DNA of 64,000 nt from Phialocephala subalpina. Taxonomy: Eukaryota; Ascomycota; Leotiomycetes; Helotiales; Mollisiaceae. The DNA is taken from positions 897,770-961,769 of the forward strand of contig FJOG01000020.1 in NCBI GenBank assembly GCA_900073065.1, given 5' to 3'. Both the position numbers and the translations under genes were made by a program. Position 1 is the first letter of the stretch. Every line of letters begins with the position of its first letter. Positions 12,401-24,226 of the stretch are shown here, one piece after another. The notes under the pieces were generated by a model that saw only the letters and a list, made by a program, of their open reading frames with translations, made no database searches and was not told the origin of the DNA.

Positions 12401-13914
12401 AGATATGGCTCAGTGATGCTTCGGATTCCAAGTTTCGACAACCAGTTATAAGCGGTTTCGCACAATTAACAAGCTTGTCCTCAATTTCAAGACTCAGTGA
12501 AAGTCTCCTCCTGGTGTCTGGGTCCATGCTGTTTTTAGCAGATCTTAGCGTTGTGCCAAAGGCCGTTCCTCGCCACATTCCTCTTGTGGGCACCCCGACG
12601 CGCTTACTATACTCGCATACTCTCGACGCTCTCATTGTAGCAGCATCCATTGGAAAGCTATCAACTCTCCAGTTCATTGATCCTGAGACTGGTGAAGATA
12701 TGGCGCAGCCGATCGATCAAGAAACAAAGCTTCCGGTTGAGTTCGTGTCTGGCCTTGGCAACCCGAATGAGAAGATCTTCCGTGTTTTCGAGTGGGCATA
12801 CAAGAAGCACGGCAAACTTTGGAACTATCTCATTGTTGCCACAAGTCTAGGCCGAGTTCTGATCATCTCTGTTGATCAAAAATCTCAAACGAACGGAAAT
12901 CGTCAAGGCGAAGTTGACCAGGGACGCCAGAAGATCAGCTACTACACGAGACACAGATTCAAGAGCATAGATCCCGTATATTCTGTGACGGGTTTCCCAG
13001 AAGGTCTTCTCTGGTGTACTGGGGACAAGCTGTTCTGCGACATGCTCGATCTGACGAAAAAGAAATTCGTGCGAGCCGCTGAATATGATCTTCCATCTCC
13101 GGCTATCAACCTAGAGTACAAGGATGGAACCATTTTCGCCTTGACCAAGTGCCACTCCTTAGAAGTGCTCAGGCTGGTGCTCAATGAAACAAACCCGAAC
13201 AGCTCACAGATCATTCGGAATTACGGCGATCAACTTACCCGCGATGCCTTACACCACACGATGCTTGTATTCCGTCAACAACCTGTGCACCTGGTTTCTG
13301 ACAAGTCATGTTCCTTAGTGGGGTTGTGGCCAATTACCGGCACAAAAGCTGATACTCTCGAAGCAGTATTTGAGGCAGAACTTCCCAACTCGATTCTAAG
13401 ATTCCGCTCTGCAAAATGCCGTCCAATTTGGGATTCCAGCTGGAATGGCACAAATAGGAATACGAATGGCACCAGCAAGATTCAGAGCTCTCCAGAAGCC
13501 AGGAATCCGTCAGAAACGCTGGGACTCTCGATTACCGGATCCTTAAGTCATTTCACTATGCTCCAGCTAACAGCTTGGAAGTATCTTCGGTTCCTGATTG
13601 ATCTAGCTATTCTCTCACCTCAAGTTTGCGAGTTCACCTACAAGGATGGCCCAGTCTCCCTGACTTCTATCACCGACCCTAAGCTTAGGATGCAAATTGA
13701 CGGCGATATCCTGAAGCGTTGCTTAGTAGGCCGTCATCTGGAAAGCCTACTGCGTTTAGGTCAGAACACATCTGAGTCGAAGAAAGTGTTCGAGAGATTT
13801 TGTGAGCTGCTTCAAGACTATCACGGAGGAAATTTTCCTATGCATGCGGGGGTAGAGGCATATCTTGAGCAGGCATACACGGATTTGAATTACTTCCTTC
13901 GTCCTATTCTGTAA
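9497..13914 (+). CDS. Mms1/CPSF-A (DDB1-like) beta-propeller protein
   Basis: Large scaffold of the DDB1/CPSF160/SF3b130 superfamily, most like the fungal Mms1 N-terminal-domain group; relatives act as adaptors in cullin ligases, chromatin silencing or DNA repair. Exons 9497-9736, 9918-11081, 11182-11684 and 11739-13914 give 1360 aa. The N terminus (DDFVQIKELRSDGLLWEV, then FLVLQLETGDSIFLML and PGTHIAVDPTSRYMVVSCSE) matches the first propeller of this superfamily. The C terminus ends with the helical CPSF-A-like segment containing MQIDGDILKRCL. The start codon has a strong context (ccaccATGg). Introns are 181, 100 and 54 nt. Which paralogue this is (Mms1, Rik1-like or another) cannot be settled without a tree. 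Confidence 0.8.
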
Positions 13915-14714
13915 GGGTCAGTGTAGATATGATGCATATGGTACCATCCATCTTTTTTGCATGTGGTACTAGCCACCTTAGTTGCATGAAACTTCATCAT
14001 GGTAGAAAAGGTACGTCCTCTACATAGAATAGATGAGAAATGAATGAATGACTCAAATGATTTGCTTTGCTGGTTCTGATGACAGAAGAAAGACAAAGGT
14101 CTTGACAATCGTGACGTCTAGGAGGGGTTGGATGATTCACAATCTTGTCCAACTCCAAAAAAGGCGAAGACTAGCCCTGGTGAAGAACTAGAGGACGGGG
14201 GACTTCTTGCAGGCAAAACTTGCTATTGTGCCATGGGAAACTGAGATTTTGGCTCGGAGGCTCACTGCAGGAGAAGACATCTGTAAACAATAAAAATAAT
14301 TAAAGAAACTTGTTTCGATGGTGAGCCGACTCAGAACCGTAATATAGGAAGGAGCGATGGAACGGAGCGGAGGGGCATTTAGTGCACGGGCCAGCTCGCT
14401 TAGCGATGTGCGGGGCATCGATGCCTCATAACCTCAACCTTAAGCAATTCCACAAAACACCATTTCGTTTCTTCAGAGGCAAATTTCACGAATTTCCTCG
14501 ATCCCAATCTGCCACTCTTCGGACAGAACACTAGCCCAGTACCTCTGTATTCGGCATAGCAGAGTGAGTCAGAATCGCGTTGAACGCCTCATAACGACAT
14601 TGCCACACTCCTGCGGGCAGATTTGTACAAAATTCCCTTTTCGATATTACGCCCACGATCACTTCCACGAAAAAACACTCATTTCCGACCTCCTCTTCAA
14701 ACAAATAATTCAAA
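13915..14714. other. Spacer upstream of eIF5B
   Basis: An 800-bp gap between two plus-strand genes. I see no gene. The last 200 bp before the eIF5B start are C/T- and A-rich, as expected of a fungal promoter and leader. An upstream ATG frame begins near 14564 and runs past the eIF5B start in another phase; I take it as chance. Confidence 0.55.
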
Positions 14715-17700
14715 ATGCCGCCCAAGAAGAAGAACAACAAGAAGGCGAACGACGACTGGGAGGCGGGTTTGGGAGAGACCCCCGCGGCTGTATCTACACT
14801 CCTACCAGAAGCCGAAAATGCCCCCGCAGAGGCAGACGCGGAGGAGGAGTTCCCAGCTGGAGGCCTCATGGCTATGATGCGCAAGCGCGATAAGAAGAAG
14901 AAAAAGGGGAAGCAGGATGAGGATTTCGTTGAAGGGGAGGATCCACCAGCTGAGGAAGAATCACAAGACTTGACTGAGAAGGCACCCGTTGAGGCTTCGA
15001 TAGAGGACGAGTTTGCGCTGCCAGATAAGAAGGGAAAGGGTAAGGGTGCACAAGCTAAGCCTGCTGCGAAGGTGGAGGAGGCAGATGTGGAGGGTGGAGA
15101 TGATGAGCGGGGTGCGGATGGGAAGGTGTTGACCAAGGCCCAGAAGGAGAAATTAAAGAAGGAGCGTGAGAAGCAGCGGAAGAAGGAGAATGTAAGTTTC
15201 AAGGTGTTGATATTCTATTTGCCAGTTTCTGACATGATACTCGTACACAGGCCGCCAAGAAGAAGACCATTGCTCCAGCTGCGAAGGCTGCTCCCGATCC
15301 CACGAAAGCTGTCGAAACAAAGGTAGAGGAACCAGTTGCTGCTGCGAAACCTGGTGCTAAGGGCAAGAAATTACCGCCAGCGTTAGCGAAGCTCCAAGCA
15401 CAGCAAGAAGAGAAGAAGCGACGTGAAGAGGAGCAAGCCAGACTCATTGCTGAGGAGAAGGCTCGGATTGAGGAGGAAGAGCGACTAGAAGCAGAGGAGT
15501 TGAAGCGAAAGGAAGAGGCCAAAGCCCTGAAGAAGCAGAAGGAGAAGGAGAAGATTGAGCAACAAAAGAAAGATGGCACATATCTCACGAAGGCTCAGAG
15601 GGAAGAGAAGCTTAGAAATGAGATGAAGTTGAAGCAGATGCTTGCGTCTGGTGTTAAAGTCGGCGGTTTAGACGGAGAGCCAAAGAAGAAGCCCACTTAT
15701 GACAATAAGAAGAAGAAGGGCGGCAAAAAGAACCCAGACGAGCTCAAGGTATGTATAACGAGTCTCGCGTTGTTATACGATAGCTAATTTTATTACTAGG
15801 CGGAGGAAGAGAGGTTACTAGCTGAGGCTGCTGAGCGGGCAAAGCAAGAAGCCGAACGGAAGTTGGCTGAAGCGGCGGCGAAGGCTGAAAAGGAGGCCGC
15901 TGAAGCTGCAGCTGCCAAAGAAGCTGAAGAAAGCGAGCCTGAAGACGACTGGGAGGCAGCGGCTGCTGAAAGCGAAGACGATATAAAGGAGAGCTGGGAC
16001 GCAGACTCAGAAGAAGAACGAGAGAAGGCTGCTGCTAAGAAGGCGACGGCTCCTGCTAATGGCAAAGCTATTCCCGTTCGAGGTGGTAAGAACGATGAAG
16101 AGTCAGAATCCGAGTCAGAGGAAGAGGAATCCTCAGATGACGAGGAGACTACGGCACGTCAAGCAGCTGAAGCACAAAGAAAGAAAGAGGCCGCAGAGAG
16201 ACGAGAGAAAGCACATCAAGCAGCAATGGCAGCGCGGTCGAAAGACAATTTACGGTCGCCTATCTGTTGTATTCTTGGACACGTCGATACTGGCAAGACA
16301 AAATTGCTGGATAAGATTCGACAAACCAATGTCCAGGAGGGTGAAGCAGGAGGTATCACGCAACAAATTGGTGCCACCTATTTCCCCGTCGAGGCAATCA
16401 AGCAGAAGACCCAAGTCGTTAACAGAGATGGCAGTTTTGACTTCAAGGTTCCTGGTCTCTTGGTTATCGATACACCTGGTCACGAGTCTTTCTCCAATCT
16501 TCGTTCTCGTGGTTCATCTCTGTGCAATATTGCCATCTTGGTGGTGGATATCATGCACGGATTGGAACCACAGACTCTAGAATCCATGAAGCTACTGCGA
16601 GACCGAAAAACACCTTTCATTGTTGCTCTGAACAAGATTGATCGTCTCTACGGCTGGAAGAAGGTAGATAACAACGGTTTCCAAGAGAGTTTGGCACTTC
16701 AGAACAAGGGTGTCCAAAACGAGTTCCAGAAGCGATTGGATGAGACCAAGGTTGCCTTCGCGGAGCAAGGTTTCAACGCTGAACTCTTCTATGAGAACAA
16801 GTCGATGGCCAAGTTCGTCTCCTTGGTACCCACATCCGCTCACACTGGTGAAGGTATCCCAGATATGCTTAAGCTGATTCTACAACTCACCCAAGAGAGA
16901 ATGGTTGGATCTTTGATGTACCTCTCCGAAGTTCAGGCCACAGTTCTCGAAGTCAAGGCTATTGAAGGTTTCGGTATGACCATCGATGTTATTCTGTCCA
17001 ATGGTATCCTTCGAGAAGGCGACCGTATTGTTCTTTGCGGTGTGGAAGGTGCTATCACGACAAACATCAGAGCACTGCTTACTCCCGCACCACTCAAAGA
17101 ACTTCGGTTGAAGTCCGCGTATGTCCACAACAAAGAGGCCAAGGCGGCACTTGGTGTCAAGATCAGTGCTCCCAACCTTGAAGGTGCCATCGCTGGTTCA
17201 AGATTGATGGTCGTCGGTCCAGATGATGATGAGTCAGACATCGAAGAAGAGGTCCTCTCAGATCTTGGTGCACTCTTCAAGCGTGTCGAGAAGTCCGGAA
17301 GGGGTGTCACTGTCCAGGCCTCAACACTCGGATCTCTCGAAGCCCTACTCGATTTCTTGAAGGTCTCTAAGATTCCCGTCGCAAACGTGGGTATCGGTCC
17401 AGTCTACAAGCGAGATGTCATGAACTGTGGTACCATGCTCGAGAAGAATAAGGAATACGCCGTCATGCTCTGCTTCGATGTCAAGATTGACAAGGAAGCG
17501 CAACTCTACGCTGACGAACAGGGCATCAAGATTTTCACTGCGGACATCATTTACCATCTCTTCGATGCTTTCACCAAGCACATGGCTCTCATTGCAGAAA
17601 AGAAGAAGGAAGAATCGAAGCTCGACGCTGTCTTCCCCTGCGTACTCAATACCGTCGCCGTTTTCAACAAGACCGGTCCTATCGTCATCGGTGTGGATGT

Positions 17701-18096
17701 CGTTGAAGGCAATCTCCGTATGCACACTCCAATCGCAGCCGTTAGGCAAAACGCAGTGACAGGCCTCAAGGAAATCGTCAGCTTGGGCAGAGTGTAAGTT
17801 CCCACCACCCCACCCAAATATTTTAACCAATCACTAACATATATCACAGTACTAGCATCGAGCGCGACCACAAGCAAGTCACAATCTGCAAGAAGGGTCA
17901 ACCATCCGTAGCAGTCAAGATCGAGATGGGTGGTCATCAACCCACGTACGGCAGACATCTCGAAGAGAAAGACTCGTTGTACTCGCTCATTTCGAGGAAG
18001 AGCATTGACACGCTCAAGGAGTTTTATAGAACGGACGTTTCTAACGATGAGTGGTTGCTTATCAAGAAGTTGAAGCCACTTTTTGATATTCCTTAG
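14715..18096 (+). CDS. FUN12: Translation initiation factor eIF5B (GTPase)
   Basis: GTPase that joins the 60S and 40S subunits at the end of initiation (IF2 homologue). Exons 14715-15191, 15251-15748, 15800-17793 and 17850-18096 give 1071 aa, normal for fungi. The first ~470 residues are a low-complexity Lys/Glu/Ala-rich extension. The G domain follows, with G1 GHVDTGKTK (~residue 484), switch [15 protein letters not shown]3 DTPGHESF (~549) and G4 NKIDRLYGW (~603). Domains II-IV follow, ending in [15 protein letters not shown]. Introns are 59, 51 and 56 nt. The first two fall inside the charged extension. Confidence 0.97.
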
Positions 18097-18487
18097 ATGG
18101 GTGTTAGAATGCTTAGGGTTAAGGGGGATGATGAGATGAAGTGAAAGGGAGAGGGGTAATGATTTGGGGTGGGGGAGTTTGTATGCATAGCATTTCGGTC
18201 GACGAAAACCTTCTCCTTTCACCATGCTTTTCTCCCATCCCTTTGTTGGATCTTGTTTGGCATTGCATGGTATTAGCAAAAGTTGTAGATAGAACAGAAT
18301 ACACAAAACATCCATACTCTGAAGCCACCAAAGGCAATCTTTATTGGACGACCGTTGTTCATGTGGCTGTTGTCACGTGGGCTGTTGCCTGGCCTGACGG
18401 GAACGACGGGGCTGAACCTCACGCAGCCTTCAAGACACAAACAAATCAAGGAAAGAAGCATATCAGCACCGAACTCGAGATTACAAG
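18097..18487. other. Spacer between eIF5B and the SAP/2EXR gene
   Basis: A 391-bp gap between two plus-strand genes, with a GT-rich stretch just after the eIF5B stop. A CACGTG box lies at about 18375-18380 (gtcacgtggg), roughly 110 bp before the next start, and could be a basic helix-loop-helix or bZIP site. No coding frame is credible. Confidence 0.45.
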
Positions 18488-19732
18488 ATGGAGGAGCTAG
18501 CGGAGACGAAAGATTGGGAGCCGATGAAAGTCGGGTATCTCCGTAACGAGTTGAAGGCTCGAAACCTATCTCAAAAAGGCTTGAAAGAAACATTGCTCAA
18601 TCGCCTCAAGCACACCGACGGCCTTCCCATTACATGCGATGGTCGCAAGGTTTACCATGAATCCAAAGCAAAGGTGTTTCAAGCAGCAGCGTTAGAAAAG
18701 GTCACGGTCTTCCCTCACTTTACCAGAATACCTCCTGAGATTCGGGAGTACATCTGGGAATTCTCCTTGCCAGGTCCAAGAGTCTTCAAGCTTCCAACCA
18801 GCAATGGGCCAATATGTGAGCATCGTCTGTATTTCCCGAAAGAAGGCCAGCCACCAAACCCAGCTGCTCTCAGCACTTGTAGCGAATCAAGATTCGTGGC
18901 ATTGAAGAGATTCAAGCTCTGTTTTGGCACGACGAACATCTATGCCGACCTTTCTGGGGGCGATATGTTGTACATGTCCAATCCTGACATTACCTGGAAA
19001 TGGACTCAGACTACCAAACGGGCGGGCCAACGACGTCACAGTGAGCCAGTCAAGAAAGTACTATGCGAAGATGTAGTCGGAGATCTAGATTCGGTGAAGC
19101 ATGTCATCTTACCGGCTACGTTTTGGCGTCGAACTTCAGTCCCAATAATGACTACACTCGCAGACGGAACATACACAAGGAACTGCTTAAGCAAGCTAAA
19201 GAGTTTGGAACGAGTATCTTTGGTCATAGATCCGAAGTTCGACACCCAGCGAGTTTTTGCCGGCTATTGCAAGCACTCGGATCCCTTCTTTCAACGACCG
19301 CAGTTGCACCTTGGCACAGCGCCTTTTGAGAAGGACCTTGAAAGCGTCCTTGCTCAGTTTGATGAGAATTCTCGTCGCGAGACATTTGCTGAATGGAAGG
19401 CACGAAGGGAGCGGGTCCTCGGGGATACAGATGCCGCACGTTTTATAGCAGGGTTTGATCTTTGTCATCTTTCGGGCGATGAGATTGAGAAAGGTCTTCC
19501 CGATATGCGGGTCGTGAAGTTGAAGCACGTTCCCCACATGCCGAGGAGAGTTGAGGAGGAGAGCCGAGGATATCCTTTGGATTGGTGTTGCGATGGACGT
19601 GATGTTCAAGACCACACATCTGAGGACGACACCTCTGAGGAGGAAATATCGAAGGAAGAAGTGTCTAGAACTGATCAGAACCAGGGGAGAGCTCCAAGGA
19701 CGAATTCCAGGTACAGTCTCAGAAGAAGATAG
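18488..19732 (+). CDS. SAP-domain and 2EXR-domain protein, function unknown
   Basis: A single-exon gene of 414 aa. Residues ~10-45 resemble a SAP motif (MKVGYLRNELKARNLSQKGLKETLLNRL), a putative DNA-binding helix-extended loop-helix. Residues ~75-100 carry the 2EXR-type signature FPHFTRIPPEIREYIWEFSLPGPRVF common in expanded ascomycete families. The C-terminal ~40 residues are acidic, with repeated TSEEE/SKEE units, and end in a basic SLRRR tail. Families with this layout are abundant and variable in Pezizomycotina and usually have no known function. The start is the first ATG, preceded by acaag. No intron is needed to keep the frame. Confidence 0.8.
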   Translation: MEELAETKDWEPMKVGYLRNELKARNLSQKGLKETLLNRLKHTDGLPITCDGRKVYHESKAKVFQAAALEKVTVFPHFTRIPPEIREYIWEFSLPGPRVFKLPTSNGPICEHRLYFPKEGQPPNPAALSTCSESRFVALKRFKLCFGTTNIYADLSGGDMLYMSNPDITWKWTQTTKRAGQRRHSEPVKKVLCEDVVGDLDSVKHVILPATFWRRTSVPIMTTLADGTYTRNCLSKLKSLERVSLVIDPKFDTQRVFAGYCKHSDPFFQRPQLHLGTAPFEKDLESVLAQFDENSRRETFAEWKARRERVLGDTDAARFIAGFDLCHLSGDEIEKGLPDMRVVKLKHVPHMPRRVEEESRGYPLDWCCDGRDVQDHTSEDDTSEEEISKEEVSRTDQNQGRAPRTNSRYSLRRR

Positions 19733-20283
19733 GCATGTGACGAGACCGGTTGTGTGCGACGTCTTGCACGATTTTGGCAGCTGCGGGGTATAATATCAAC
19801 GAATGTGTTCTCACTTGGATGTTCTCACGGCATGAGAAGTGCGAATGATTGAAATTACGGGATCTAAGTTACGATTTGCCAAAACGAGAAGGAATGTTTC
19901 AAGCGCGAACAACCTCATATGCGAGACATCTTGGGCAAGTCCTCCGCTCCTGCTCCGCTCCGCCCTTTCCTAATGTGTCCCACCTATGTCCCATTCTTGG
20001 TCATTATCTGTTCTATTTCCGGCCATTTCAGTATTTCTTCCTAGTTGTCCGATTGATCTTTATCTTTCACTGATGGCGCCATCCAGGTTCAAAATGTTTA
20101 TTTAACACGAGTAGTCTTCATGCACATGATTATTTCACTACATTCGTACCAGTTCATATTCCAGATTTTCCCAATAGCCCCTCCTCGTTCCATCGTGTAT
20201 TACTTCTTGGCCGTTTTCCTTCAGCTCTGCACATATCTCTCCTCCTTCATGTTCACACTGCGCGGCTCTCTTCTCATCTTCAG
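19733..20283. other. Spacer after the SAP/2EXR gene
   Basis: A 551-bp gap between convergent genes. It holds a short run rich in CTCCGCTC (about 19940-19970) and T-rich sequence. No gene is visible. Confidence 0.5.
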
Positions 20284-20985
20284 CTACGCATAAATCCACG
20301 TCGCGTTCGCAATCGCTACCACAGATGTCCAGGTCAGCCCTGATACAACACGTCCCAACGATACATCCTGGACAGCAGTATACCAATTCGTCCTATCTCC
20401 AATCGAGCTTCCCAGGGTCTGACTTAGAAGGTTAGTGACCCTCCTCGTATCGTCTCGAGTTTGATCGCGCAGACGACGCATTTGTCTAGTGATGACTGCA
20501 GACGCAATCATGATGAATATCGAGGCAAGCTGCAATTATCGTTAGTCATCGCCAAAGTCCTCAGAACATGGAGGCTTTACCGTTGAGAGTACTGCACCGG
20601 CCCATGTCACGCCACGGCTCAGTCTCTTTTCTCCAAACAACGCCAAAAGCAGCATGGAGAACACGCAAACAGCCGTCAGAACATAGAATGCGAAGGGGAT
20701 GTCAAGATTGATAATGCCGAATCGGAAAGGCGATATGTCCGCCACAAGAGCATTGGGAGCGGACAATCCTCGTCCATCTTCGATTCTTCCAGTGGTGCGA
20801 GCGTTCCTGCAAGTTAACAATACCACGGGCAAGCTGTAGATGTTGCTTATACACTCTTGAGGAGTAGCAAAGTCGATTGAGGAAGATGGAATACTCATAG
20901 GACGTGTATGATTGCACAGGCTCGGTGGTATAGTTCCAATATGGCCATTAGCATGATAAATATTCCGTGGAAGAAAGGAAATCAA
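20284..20985 (-). CDS. Partial model: four-helix membrane protein, possibly Sur7/PalI/Fig1-like
   Basis: Two 3' exons are clear: frame down to 20581, then 20529-20284, joined by a 51-nt GT-AG intron with a CTAAC branch. They encode three hydrophobic segments: IPFAFYVLTAVCVFSMLLLALFG, GAVLSTLASIFIMIASAVIT and GRVVSGLTWTSVVAIANATWIY. A candidate first exon starting at 21134 (MFRLVPYLTLPLAVFTFIAVVLKY) adds an N-terminal helix, giving the layout TM1-loop-TM2-TM3-TM4 of claudin-like fungal proteins. I could not find splice sites joining that exon in frame. A +1 shift would open a hydrophilic loop (CTDPQSDSMFYGGKHNG...), so the gene may be frameshifted or have an intron I missed. Family assignment is tentative, and the stated start is only where the reliable frame opens. 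Confidence 0.45.
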
Positions 20986-21656
20986 ACTTTGACGAGGTTG
21001 AAAGCGCCGTTATGTTTCCCACCATAGAACATGGAGTCGCTCTGGGGATCAGTACACCCTATATTTGAGGACGACCGCGATGAAAGTGAAAACCGCGAGC
21101 GGTAAAGTGAGATAAGGCACCAAGCGAAACATTTTGAATTTATCAGTCACTGATCTTTGAGTATACAGGAGTAAATGGAACTTCAAAGGCACAACTTGAA
21201 GTTCAGGCCTCCAAAATTGCCTTTGACAATGGGAAATTCCCCGGCATATTTATCTCCAACTTTATTCTACGCCGCATTTGACCAAGGCTCTTGGATGTAT
21301 CTCGATATGACTTCCAGGATGTCTACTAGTCTCTTTCCATTAAGCTTAAAACTATTCCTCCCGACGTTGATCAATCACAGCTCTTCTAGAGGCAGCCAAG
21401 CCCATAGCCTCCCGCTTCAGATGCCACAACGTCAGCCCAGCCCAAGGCGCATGCCGCCGATCACACCATTGACACTGAATATCACAAACATCAGCCTTGC
21501 CGAATCATGGTGGTGTCAATCACTCGTCTTTTTGAGTACTTGGTTTGAGCGAGAGCGAGCAGGAGCGGATAGCGGAGCAACAGTGGGGCAATCACCTGAT
21601 TCGATTCTAGAAGATACTTACGTGAAGAGCTTCTCTTGGCCTTTCATCATTCTGCA

Positions 21657-22209
21657 TGTTACTCGATTTCATCTTCATCGCTTTTTTCAACAGCAATACT
21701 CGGAAGCATCATGTCCTCTCCATTTGAAGCCGTCGAAGTTTCGAGGTCATTCTCCATCTGCTTTTTCCTCCTCTTGTTCTTCAATTTCTCCCGTACACTT
21801 GGTCGAGAAGCAAAGTATGGATCGCAATTGAGTTTCCTTCTCATTTCAACTTCAGCGTTTCCTTTTCGATGATTCTTGATTCGAAGAAATACTTACGCAA
21901 ATCCAAGATCGCAAGTACCACATCTGCGATGATTGCAGTGTGGCCAAGTGCATTCGTCTGTGCTATCCACTTCCTCCCACTACGAGGGATCAGCAAATAC
22001 GAGATGGATCCCAAACTGTAGGTAGAGGAAGTGATGGAACTCACATCTCTCTTACCACTCATAAACGGGAAGTTCTTGTGTCGTTGGTGTCGGCAACAGC
22101 GCCATTGTATGCCTGTATTCCAAATTTCGTCTGCCATCTCATCTATAGTTTCGATGAGACCTAGGAGGGATGAGTTCACGTTAAATCGACCCTTTCGAGT
22201 CCTGAACAA
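21657..22209 (-). CDS. Possible small membrane-protein gene, structure unresolved
   Basis: Minus-strand frame containing a hydrophobic stretch (NALGHTAIIADVVLAILDL) followed by a charged tail (EMRRKLNCDPYF...KNKRRKKQMEN...DEDEIE). The two parts join in frame if 21896-21850 is removed as a 47-nt intron with a gtaagt donor and an AAG acceptor. Upstream exons are not resolved. A further hydrophobic Cys-rich frame (CCLNALCCLCIYSAAA) lies at about 22250-22330 on the same strand and may belong to it. I do not recognise a family, and this could be a decaying gene. Confidence 0.3.
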
Positions 22210-22552
22210 TCTTTCCTCTACGCGTGTTCAGGTGTGGAGAGGCGTGCTTCGTAACCACAAATCCAGTGATTCTAGTTGTTCGGCAGCCGCGGAATATATG
22301 CAGAGACAACACAGCGCATTCAGACAACACAATGTGGCACGATTCAAAACAATCCTCTCGTCATCAAATTAGTAAATATCTAGGAATTCCTGCTACATTC
22401 CCGCTTTCAATGTTCCACCAGATTTGGTGTATAGGTCCAGTAGTCGTGTTGCTCCTCGCCCGAAAACCCCGACGATCCGACCAGGCCCCAGCCTTCATCT
22501 TGTCTGCGAGTTCGTGAATGTTTTAGAGTCATTCACAATCAAAATTGCGCTC

Positions 22553-22790
22553 CTAGGCGTTCGATTCATGAAGGTCTGAATTGAGGTAGAGTCTGGACGT
22601 TGAAATGTTTCTACGCTTGAGGTTGATCATGGTTGGTTTCGAAAAACTTGTCAAAGAGCTATCACTTTCGAAATTCTCCTTGTCAATTTCAGAAGAGGCA
22701 TTCGCAGAGGATTTGCAAAGCAAAAAACATTGATGCTCGATCAGAATGTATGCCTCGAATTCATCTCCGATCGACAACTATGAACCCAAA
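22553..22790 (-). other. Possible 3' exon of an unrecognised gene
   Basis: An open minus-strand frame with coding-like composition (EFEAYILIEHQCFLLCKSSANASSEIDKENFESDSSLTSF...) follows a candidate acceptor (ttcatag) and ends at a TAG. No start or upstream exon could be found before the neighbouring Cys-rich gene at 22954. It may be a remnant. Confidence 0.2.
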
Positions 22791-22953
22791 GCGGAAGTCA
22801 TGCATCTATCGCTTTGTCCCTCCAAGCACCCAATTTAGAAACATCAAGGATCAAAGCTCAACCCCAACCATTCTTCATACGCCATCATACGCCGTCGAAA
22901 ATGATCAAACTCGGTGCCTGTTCGCAAGTATTCCTTCTTCTCGACTCGATTCG

Positions 22954-23251
22954 CTACTTTGCGCCAGAACCACAACCAGCTCCACCATTTGCTCCAGCCT
23001 TGACCTCTTTACCACTGGTCTGAGCCGGAGTCGGAGCGGGAGTCGAATACCAGTCCTCGATGGAAGGCAAGGTACATCTGCCGCAGCGCTCATGGTTGCA
23101 GCCTTGGAAGGTGCAAGTCTTGATGTAATGAGGGTTGGTCCACTGCGAGCAAAGTCAATCCGACAGATCTTGGAAAGTTGTGGGCGGCAGAACATACTGG
23201 GAGGGAGGGGTTGGAGGGGTTGGAGTGTTTTCCGCAGCAGATCCACTTCAT
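22954..23251 (-). CDS. Small Cys-rich protein, paralogue A (with intron)
   Basis: Exons 23251-23198 and 23142-22954 with a 55-nt GT-AG intron give 80 aa. The protein begins MKWICCGKHSNPSNPSLP and continues with a likely metal-binding module C-x4-C-x4-C-x2-C (TCTFQGCNHERCGRCTL), then a Pro/Ala/Gly-rich tail ending in CGSGAK. It has no signal peptide or membrane segment. It is clearly related to the gene at 24227-24460, sharing the MKW start and the GCxHERCxxCxL core. Short proteins with paired cysteines around HxRC are frequent in Helotiales genomes, but I cannot name a function. A zinc-binding role is inferred from the spacing. Confidence 0.6.
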
Positions 23252-24226
23252 GTCTGCGATGAGAAGGTTATCTTTGTGATTGTTTTGAAGGCTGAGGTGA
23301 GTGCCTTGACAGTTGACGTTTGTTGTGGTGGAAAGAGTTGAAGAGCGCAAATAAGCAAGCGTTCTTTTCTGTGAATGAGCCAAAGGATCTCAATTTTTTT
23401 GACTAGTTAAAACGTACGTGCGGGTTTAAAGCGGATCCCTCGTACGAAATCAACTCTCTTTGACTCTTACGTCAGATAGTTGGAGTTAAAGATTCACAGC
23501 TCTTCGCTTCTTTGCTCAATTGCAATTCACCTTTGCCTTCTGGATGAATTTGCAAGTCCCGGTCTGCAGCAACTAATGCTTTCATAGCCAAGAACCCATT
23601 TGCCTCTATAAAAAGCATTGGATGCTCCGGTGCGGGCTGGTCTAGCGATACCTTGTCTGATACAAATTTGTTGTCAAGATTCCTTATATTGTCAACTTTC
23701 CACGTCTACCTTGTCTGAGCAGAGGAAAGAAAACAAATGGTTCACAACTCAGGAGAGCCAAGGAGTGTCGTACAATATCTTGAGCGCATCGTTCAATCGT
23801 AGCTTGGGTGTCAACAAGTTTCTACTGTCAACTCCTCCTTGTCGTCCCAGCTCTTGGCGCTTCTGACTCTCGAGGTGTCCCGACTTAGAGTACTTGTTTC
23901 TGGAATAGACTAGTGAGGAATCCTTTAGAGTTGTCCTCTACTCTTTAGATAAATATATGACAAGCCGAACCTTCCGGGTGGCCATGTACCATCTCATCGG
24001 CTTCTGTTCAGTCTCTGGCCCTTTCAATAGAAGGGGAAGAGGTTATATCGTGTACATCACGTGCTTCACCTTCCATGACTTAATAGCTCTGTGACTTCAA
24101 AGATAGCAAAAGAGTGTGAATTGAATGACGCGTTCAAGTCGTGCTTTCATTCCAGGATTTGAGAATGAATATAAGTGCTGTGATCTGTTTGCAATCTTTT
24201 TGTTGAAATTGCTCGATCTCCAAATG
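23252..24226. other. Spacer between the two Cys-rich paralogues
   Basis: 975 bp without a supported gene, fairly AT-rich, holding the promoter of paralogue A. Confidence 0.45.

Noticed and set aside
14531..15202. Long minus-strand frame rich in Ser/Ala/Phe opposite eIF5B
   Set aside because: It is the antisense image of the Lys/Glu/Ala-rich eIF5B N terminus. The plus-strand frame has conserved domains and splices cleanly.
22633..23262. 209-aa plus-strand open frame
   Set aside because: It overlaps the spliced minus-strand Cys-rich gene, is Ser/Arg-rich in a low-information way, and shows no recognisable motif.
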